64,000 nucleotides of DNA. Source: Variovorax sp. PMC12 (GTDB lineage: Bacteria; Pseudomonadota; Gammaproteobacteria; Burkholderiales; Burkholderiaceae_C). The stretch spans positions 4,676,501 to 4,740,500 of the forward strand of contig NZ_CP027773.1 of NCBI RefSeq assembly GCF_003019815.1. The letters run 5' to 3'. Below the pieces are notes generated by a model. The model worked only from the letters and a program-made list of their open reading frames with translations. It was not told the origin of the DNA and searched no databases. Below are positions 59,196 to 64,000 of this stretch, piece after piece (position 1 is the first letter of the stretch; every line of letters starts with the position of its first letter). Made by a program: the position numbers and the translations under genes.

Positions 59196-60062
59196 CTAGC
59201 GGAAGACGACGGTGCGGTGGCCGTTCAGCAGCACCCGGTGCTCGCTGTGCCACTTCACCGCGCGGGCCAGCACCTGGCTCTCGGTGTCGCGGCCGCGCGC
59301 CGTCAGGTCTTCCACGGTGTCGGTGTGGTCGGCGCGGGCCACGTCCTGCTCGATGATCGGGCCTTCGTCCAGGTCGGCCGTCACGTAGTGGGCGGTGGCG
59401 CCGATCAGCTTAACGCCGCGGTCGTGCGCCTGGTAGTAGGGCTTGGCGCCCTTGAAGCTGGGCAGGAACGAATGGTGGATGTTGATCGCGCGGCCGGCCA
59501 GGCTGCGGCACAGGTCGTTGCTCAGGATCTGCATGTAGCGCGCCAGCACCACCAGCTCGGCGCCCTCGGACTCGATGATTTCCAGCTGCTTCGCCTCGGC
59601 CTGGGCCTTGGTGGCGGCCGTCACCGGGATGTGGTGGAACGGCACGTTGTAGCTGGCGGCCAGCTGGTAGAAGTCGCGGTGGTTCGAGATGATGGCGCGC
59701 ACGTCGATGGCGAGCAGGCCGCTCTTCCAGCGGAACAGCAGGTCGTTGAGGCAATGGCCTTCCTTGCTGACTAGCAGCACGGTCTTCATCGGCTCGGCGG
59801 CGGCGTGCAGCTGCAGCGTCATGCCGAAGCCGGCGGCGAAGGTCTTCAGCTCTTCGCGCAGCGTGGCTTCGCTGTGGTCGCCGCAGGCGAAGCGCACGCG
59901 CATGAAGAACAGGCCGGTGCCGTGGTCGTTGTACTGGGCTGCCTCTTCGATGTTGGCGCCACGCTCGAGCAGAAAGCCCGAGACGGCGTGCACGATGCCT
60001 GTCCGGTCGGGGCAGGAGAGGTTCAGGATGTAGGCGGGCGAGGTAGGCGTAGAGGTCGTCAT
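59196..60062 (-). CDS. purU: formyltetrahydrofolate deformylase
   Basis: 288 residues. Hydrolyses 10-formyl-THF to THF and formate, balancing one-carbon pools. N-terminal ACT domain (ILNLSCPDRTGIVHAVSGFLLERGANI, about 10-36) is followed by the formyltransferase-fold catalytic domain with NIHHSFLPSFKGAKPYYQA and GATAHYVTADLDEGPIIEQD. The conserved Asp and His are present. Start at 60062 is chosen because the ACT domain begins there; the frame is open farther but crosses the divergent gene's promoter. Divergent from the ω-transaminase, 70 bases apart. Confidence 0.95.
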   Translation of the reverse strand: MTTSTPTSPAYILNLSCPDRTGIVHAVSGFLLERGANIEEAAQYNDHGTGLFFMRVRFACGDHSEATLREELKTFAAGFGMTLQLHAAAEPMKTVLLVSKEGHCLNDLLFRWKSGLLAIDVRAIISNHRDFYQLAASYNVPFHHIPVTAATKAQAEAKQLEIIESEGAELVVLARYMQILSNDLCRSLAGRAINIHHSFLPSFKGAKPYYQAHDRGVKLIGATAHYVTADLDEGPIIEQDVARADHTDTVEDLTARGRDTESQVLARAVKWHSEHRVLLNGHRTVVFR

Positions 60063-60132
60063 CTGGGTGGAATTGTCGCAGGGGTGCCAGAATCGCGATT
60101 TTCCCCGACCCCATAACCCGCAGGAGCGAGAC

Positions 60133-61467
60133 ATGGCCTTCCAGGACTTCAACATGGACAACCAGTGGTTGCCCTTCACCCCCAACCGTCATTTCCGCAA
60201 GGATCCGCGCGTTTTCGTGGCGGCCGACGGCATGGAATTCACCACCCACGACGGCAAGAAGGTGATCGACGGCATCTCGTCGCTGTGGTGCGTGGGCGCC
60301 GGCCACAACAGGAAGCCGATCAACGAGGCGATCAAGAAGCAGCTCGACACGCTCGACTACGCCACCGCCTTCCAGGTCAGCAACGACAGGGCCTTCAAGG
60401 CGGCCGAGATGATCGCCTCGCTGGCCCCCGGCGACCTCAACAAGGTGCTGTTCTGCAACTCGGGCTCCGAAGCCGCCGACACCTCCATGAAGGTGGCGCT
60501 GGCCTACCACCGCGCGCGCGGCGAAGGCCACCGCAACGTGTTCATCGGCCGCGAGAAGGGCTACCACGGCGTGGGGTTCGGCGGCATGTCGGTGGGCGGC
60601 ATCCCGGGCAACCGCAAGGTGTTCGGCTCGGCTTTCCTGCCGCGCGTGGACCACATGCGCTTCATCCATGATCCGGTGAACCACGCCTACATCCACAACG
60701 AGGAGCCGGTGTGGGCCGAAGACCCGCTGGTCGAGCTCGAGACCCGCATCCTGCCGCTGCACGACCCGAGCAACGTGGCCGCGATCATCGTGGAGCCCGT
60801 GGCCGGTTCGGCCGGCTGGTACCTGCCGCCCAAGGGCTACCTCCAGCGCCTGCGCGAGATCTGCGACAAGCACGGCATCCTGCTGATCTTCGACGAGGTC
60901 ATCACCGGCTTCGGCCGCATGGGCACCAACTTCGCGTCGGACTATTTCGGCGTGGTGCCCGACATGCTGAACTTCGCCAAGTGCGTGACCAACGGCGTCA
61001 TTCCGCTGGGCGGCGTGATTTGCCGCGACAAGCTCTACGACGCGATGATGAAGACCGACGCGCCCGAGCACGTGGTCGAGTTCTTCCACGGCTACACCTA
61101 TTCGGGCCATCCGGTGGCCTGCGCCGCGGCCATCGCCACGCTCGACCTGTTCAAGCAGGAGAACCTGTTCGCGCGCGCAGGCGAAATGGGCAAGGTGCTG
61201 GGCGATGCATTCCACAGCACATTCAAGGGCCTGCCGAACGTCATCAGCATCCGCAGCCTCGGCCTGGCCGCGGCGGTGGAGCTGGCGCCCATCGCGGGCA
61301 CGCCGGGCAAGCGCGCCTATGAAATCTTCCTGGACTGCTTCCACAAGGGCGCGCTGGTGCGCCCCGCCGGCGACGTGCTGGTGATCGCGCCGCCGTACAT
61401 CGTGGAGAAGTCGCACATCGACACGCTCGTGAACACGCTCGCGGACTCGATCAAGGCTCACGCCTGA
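60133..61467 (+). CDS. omega-amino acid:pyruvate aminotransferase (class III PLP)
   Basis: 444 residues. Transfers an amino group from ω-amino acids such as β-alanine, or amines, to pyruvate. Motifs: MDNQWLPFTPNRHF (typical ω-APT opening), NSGSEAADTSMKVA, EPVAGSAGWYLPPKGYL, IFDEVITGFGRMG and the PLP lysine K283 in FAKCVTNGVIPLGG. Length and motif order are standard for the ω-APT subgroup. CAGGAGCGAG precedes the ATG. It is followed by a perfect GC hairpin at 61480-61507. Confidence 0.94.
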   Translation: MAFQDFNMDNQWLPFTPNRHFRKDPRVFVAADGMEFTTHDGKKVIDGISSLWCVGAGHNRKPINEAIKKQLDTLDYATAFQVSNDRAFKAAEMIASLAPGDLNKVLFCNSGSEAADTSMKVALAYHRARGEGHRNVFIGREKGYHGVGFGGMSVGGIPGNRKVFGSAFLPRVDHMRFIHDPVNHAYIHNEEPVWAEDPLVELETRILPLHDPSNVAAIIVEPVAGSAGWYLPPKGYLQRLREICDKHGILLIFDEVITGFGRMGTNFASDYFGVVPDMLNFAKCVTNGVIPLGGVICRDKLYDAMMKTDAPEHVVEFFHGYTYSGHPVACAAAIATLDLFKQENLFARAGEMGKVLGDAFHSTFKGLPNVISIRSLGLAAAVELAPIAGTPGKRAYEIFLDCFHKGALVRPAGDVLVIAPPYIVEKSHIDTLVNTLADSIKAHA

Positions 61468-61479
61468 GGTCTGTCCGCA

Positions 61480-61507
61480 CACGCCGCCGCGGCACCGCGG
61501 CGGCGTG
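61480..61507 (+). terminator. GC-rich hairpin after ω-transaminase gene
   Basis: CACGCCGCCGCGG (61480-61492) pairs perfectly with CCGCGGCGGCGTG (61495-61507) around CA. No T-run follows, so it may act as a Rho-independent pause or mRNA 3'-end protector. The remaining 236 bases to the next start show no gene. Confidence 0.55.
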
Positions 61508-61743
61508 ACCTCCTCGCTGGCCACCCGTCCTCTTCCTTCGCGGCAACACCCGCGATGCACACGAGGAACCCACCGATAACGGTGGCCAGCAGCACCGGCG
61601 AAGGCATGGGTTTGTTCCCGCCACTTCTACCGGTTCTCGGGATACCGGCTGTTTCCTGCCGTCCCTAGCATCCCTCCTCGCAGAACGCCGACCGCGAATC
61701 CAATGACGGATTCAAGGCGTGCGAATTCCAGAGAGGAGCAGTC

Positions 61744-62325
61744 ATGCAGCGCGTCTTTTTCCATGCCGGTCTCGTCGAGGCCGGCTGTCGCCGCCGTCGG
61801 GTCCCGAGGCTGATCGCACTGGCGTTCGCGGCCTGCGGCTGCGCGTCTTCTTCCATGGCGCTGGCCAACAACGTCGGCGAGAACGCCGCGTGGCAGTTCC
61901 AGTCGAGCGCCGACAAGGTCAACCAGGCCGCGGTGCAGGACATGATCCGCAAGCAGAAGAGCGGCTACTACGCCGCGCCGGTCTACAACACGACCATCGG
62001 CCGGCAATACAACTGCAACGTCTCGGCCACCTCGACCGGCAACGACGGCAACAACAGCACGGTCGCGAATTCGCCGTCGAACGCGGGCGCGAATTCGAGT
62101 GCCTCGGGCAACGACAGCCGCACCGGCGTGGGCACGCTCGGCGGCGCGACGGTGGGCACCTCGCAGGCCAACAGCGGCGCGGTGGGCTCGGCCGTCGTCG
62201 GCGGCACCAGCACGCAGGTGCAGGGCGCGGCCAACCAGGCGCTGAACTCGGCACAGGGCAACGCCGGCGCGCAGACGGCCAGCGTGGGCGGCAGCTCGGC
62301 ATGCGCGTTCGGGGTGCTCAATTGA
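61744..62325 (+). CDS. secreted Asn/Ser/Gly-rich protein, HfaA/curlin-like
   Basis: 193 residues with a long basic signal region (about 1-42) ending ASSSMALANN. The mature part carries NVGENAAWQFQSSADKVNQAAVQDMIRKQKSGYY then a low-complexity Asn/Ser/Gly/Thr stretch (GNDGNNSTVANSPSNAG, GANSSASGNDSRTG) with a cysteine pair at the ends. Such composition is seen in functional-amyloid and holdfast-anchor subunits. The role is inferred from the CsgG/HfaB gene 17 bases downstream. GAGAGGAGCAGTC is its ribosome site. Confidence 0.68.
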   Translation: MQRVFFHAGLVEAGCRRRRVPRLIALAFAACGCASSSMALANNVGENAAWQFQSSADKVNQAAVQDMIRKQKSGYYAAPVYNTTIGRQYNCNVSATSTGNDGNNSTVANSPSNAGANSSASGNDSRTGVGTLGGATVGTSQANSGAVGSAVVGGTSTQVQGAANQALNSAQGNAGAQTASVGGSSACAFGVLN

Positions 62326-62342
62326 AAACCGGGGCACGCGAC

Positions 62343-63737
62343 ATGCACACGACCAGAACATTCGCACTCGCCGCGGTCGCGGCCGTGGCGCTTGCCGGTT
62401 GCGTCTCTGCACCGCAGCAGCGTTTTGCGCCCAACGAGGCGCCCGTGGTGCTCGGCCCCGCCGTGCGCGACAACGTCACGCCGATGGAGGCCGTGCTCGC
62501 CTGCTACGCCGACCACATCGCGGCCACGCGCCGCCCGCCCATCGTGGTGGGCGTGGGCGACGTGAAGGACTACACCGGCAAGTACAGCATCAACGAAGGC
62601 AATGCCATCACGCAGGGCGGCGCGCTGATGGTGTATTCGGCGCTCGGCAAGCTCGGCGGCGCCGTGAGCATCGCGGAGCGCTTCGACCCGGTGATCGCCG
62701 AGCGCGAGCTCGCGTACGCGGACCGCCGCCAACTCGGCGACGGCCGCACGCACCAGCTCGGCGGACCCAACGGCGGGCAGACCGTGCCGTGGATGCCGTA
62801 TTTCGGCGGCACCATCAACAAGTCCGACTACTTCATCGTCGGCGGCATCACCGAGCTCAACTACAACATCAACTCGGGCGGTGCCGAGTTCGCGGTGAAC
62901 CAGGTGGGCGTGAAGGCGCGCACCTTCAGCCAGTCGGTGAGCGTGGACCTGCGCATCGTCGACACCAAGTCGCTGATGGTGGTGCGCACGGTGAGCCTCA
63001 CCAAGCAGTTCAACGGCTACGAAGTGGGCCTGAACGTGTTCCGCTTCTTCGGCAGCAAGCTGTACGACGTGGACATCGGCGCCAAGGGCCAGGAGCCGGT
63101 GCAGATGGGCGTGCGCGCCGCGCTCGAAGAAGGCGTGGTGCGGCTCATGGCGGCCGTCACGCAGGTCGACCACCGGCCCTGCATGACGATGCGCCCGGGC
63201 GGCGGCGAGGCCATCCCGCTCACGCCCGCCGCCGATCTGCGCAAGGTCGACAACCCGGGCGATGCCACGGTGGGCGGCGCGGCCGTCGCTTCGCCGGTGG
63301 TGCAGGGCGGCGTGGCCGTCAACGCGGGCGGCCCGGGCGGCGCCCGCCTCACCGGCACGGCCACGCAGGTGGCGTTCGACTTCGGCGCGACCACGCTCGG
63401 CGGCAGCTCGCTCGCGCTGATCGACCAGATCGCGGGCCTGGCCAAGAAGGGCGCGACCGACATCGTGCTGGTGGCGCGCGACACCGAGAACTGGGACGCC
63501 CGCAAGCGCGACGAACTGACCGACCAGCGCATTGCCGCCGTCACTTCGGCGCTGGCCAACCGCGGCGTGGCGCCGGGCGCCATCAGCGTCACCTGGCGGC
63601 CCGATGCGGCCGACACATCGATCCACCGCGACGGCCCGGGACTGCAGGAGATCGCCAAGCTGCGCATCGGCAGCGTGGCGGTCGGCAGCGCGGCGCCGCG
63701 CGCTTCCGCCGACGACGGCGCCACGAAGGGCGACTGA
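62343..63737 (+). CDS. CsgG/HfaB-family secretion lipoprotein with OmpA-like C-terminus
   Basis: 464 residues. Lipobox ALAGC gives Cys20. The CsgG/HfaB domain (about 40-280) contains VVGVGDVKDYTGKYSINEGNAITQGG, GGITELNYNINSGG and MVVRTVSLTKQFNGYEVGLNVFRFFG, matching outer-membrane curli/holdfast export pores. From about 345 a degenerate OmpA-like peptidoglycan-binding fold follows (VAFDFGATTLGGSSLALIDQI, then RDTENWD, LTDQRIAAVTSALANRGV, with the Asp and Arg). This fusion could tether the pore to the cell wall. It follows an HfaA-like gene and precedes a third secreted gene. Confidence 0.83.
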   Translation: MHTTRTFALAAVAAVALAGCVSAPQQRFAPNEAPVVLGPAVRDNVTPMEAVLACYADHIAATRRPPIVVGVGDVKDYTGKYSINEGNAITQGGALMVYSALGKLGGAVSIAERFDPVIAERELAYADRRQLGDGRTHQLGGPNGGQTVPWMPYFGGTINKSDYFIVGGITELNYNINSGGAEFAVNQVGVKARTFSQSVSVDLRIVDTKSLMVVRTVSLTKQFNGYEVGLNVFRFFGSKLYDVDIGAKGQEPVQMGVRAALEEGVVRLMAAVTQVDHRPCMTMRPGGGEAIPLTPAADLRKVDNPGDATVGGAAVASPVVQGGVAVNAGGPGGARLTGTATQVAFDFGATTLGGSSLALIDQIAGLAKKGATDIVLVARDTENWDARKRDELTDQRIAAVTSALANRGVAPGAISVTWRPDAADTSIHRDGPGLQEIAKLRIGSVAVGSAAPRASADDGATKGD

Positions 63738-63844
63738 AGACCACTTCATCCAGAGCGACCGACCGCGCCTTGCCGCGCACAGCCCCTCCCATCCGTTTTT
63801 TTCCAGCCGAGCCAGAACGCTTCCAACATCCGAGGAGTCACGAC

Positions 63845-64000
63845 ATGAAAGCACGCAAGATCCAGAGCCGGGCCGCACGCGCGCCCATGTTCAGCCGCAG
63901 CAGCGTCGGCACCGCAGTGGCGATGGCGCTGATAGCCGCCGCTTCCGGTGCGCAGGCCGCAGAAACCACTGTCGGTGCCGCGTACAACGGCAGCGCCAAC
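63845..64000 (+). CDS. secreted protein, N-terminal part (runs off window)
   Basis: First 52 codons from ATG at 63845 after CGAGGAGTCACGAC. Reads MKARKIQSRAARAPMFSRSS then AMALIAAASGAQAAE, a signal peptide cleaved near residue 40, then TTVGAAYNGSAN, which looks like the start of a glycine/asparagine-rich mature protein. By position it is the third gene of the holdfast/curli-like set, where HfaD sits in Caulobacter. It continues beyond the window. Confidence 0.7.
   Translation, partial: MKARKIQSRAARAPMFSRSSVGTAVAMALIAAASGAQAAETTVGAAYNGSAN

Overview
The window is high-GC (roughly two thirds or more G+C) betaproteobacterial chromosome. The gene content fits the Comamonadaceae, most likely Variovorax or a close relative: an rsmI–yraN–diaA–BON-lipoprotein block, paired pilT/pilU next to yggS, PHA-type phasins, a CYP102-type P450, an ω-amino-acid:pyruvate transaminase and family-typical GC-rich intergenic repeats. 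The genus is an inference from gene content; no rRNA is present. One tRNA gene, tRNA-Arg(CCG), lies at 9458-9532. I saw no insertion sequence, integrase or CRISPR array.

Layout. 1-2.4 kb: YheT-type hydrolase, conserved hypothetical protein, membrane-anchored cytochrome c. 2.5-9.4 kb: a complete RND efflux system (OprM-type channel, AcrB-type pump, AcrA-type adaptor, all leftward) with a divergent AcrR/TtgR-type repressor and an AcrR-like operator between them. 9.4-14.4 kb: tRNA-Arg(CCG), AraC and LysR regulators, TSUP exporter, GST, HAD-like protein, KptA. 14.4-17.3 kb: rsmI, yraN, diaA and a BON-domain lipoprotein. 17.3-20.4 kb: a dehydrogenase divergent from a MerR–MFS pair, sharing a long dyad. 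20.4-23.4 kb: pilU, pilT, yggS. 23.5-29.6 kb: Lrp regulator, glutamate dehydrogenase, AlkB-like dioxygenase, P-loop kinase, lipoprotein, MarR–FUSC pair. 29.6-37.6 kb: a tightly packed run RDD–RDD–SpoIIM–unknown membrane protein–DUF4129–DUF4350–MoxR–DUF58 followed by DUF805. 37.6-40.6 kb: arginase and an S9 peptidase. 40.8-45.2 kb: a probable storage-lipid/granule cluster (WS/DGAT acyltransferase with a histone-like tail, two granule-type proteins, TetR, α/β hydrolase).

45.4-50.3 kb is the most accessory-looking part. It holds a compact colicin-D-like tRNase toxin with a GTGA-overlapping small acidic probable immunity gene, a probable gene remnant, a CYP102-type P450-reductase fusion, and a gene-free gap filled by a long structured inverted repeat. 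50.3-57.3 kb: LivK-type binding protein and a TetR regulator facing an acyl-CoA ligase and a single-chain biotin-dependent acyl-CoA carboxylase. 57.4-61.5 kb: SGNH hydrolase, small WXXGXW protein, purU, ω-transaminase. 61.7-64 kb: the start of a holdfast/curli-like secretion operon (HfaA-like repeat protein, CsgG/HfaB protein with an OmpA-like C-terminus, and a third secreted protein cut off by the window edge).

The best candidates for something new are the orphan colicin-D-like toxin/immunity pair, the CsgG/HfaB operon with its OmpA-like fusion, the lipid-granule cluster, and the 50.07-50.27 kb inverted-repeat element. All functional statements rest on reading motifs by eye; no database search was run.
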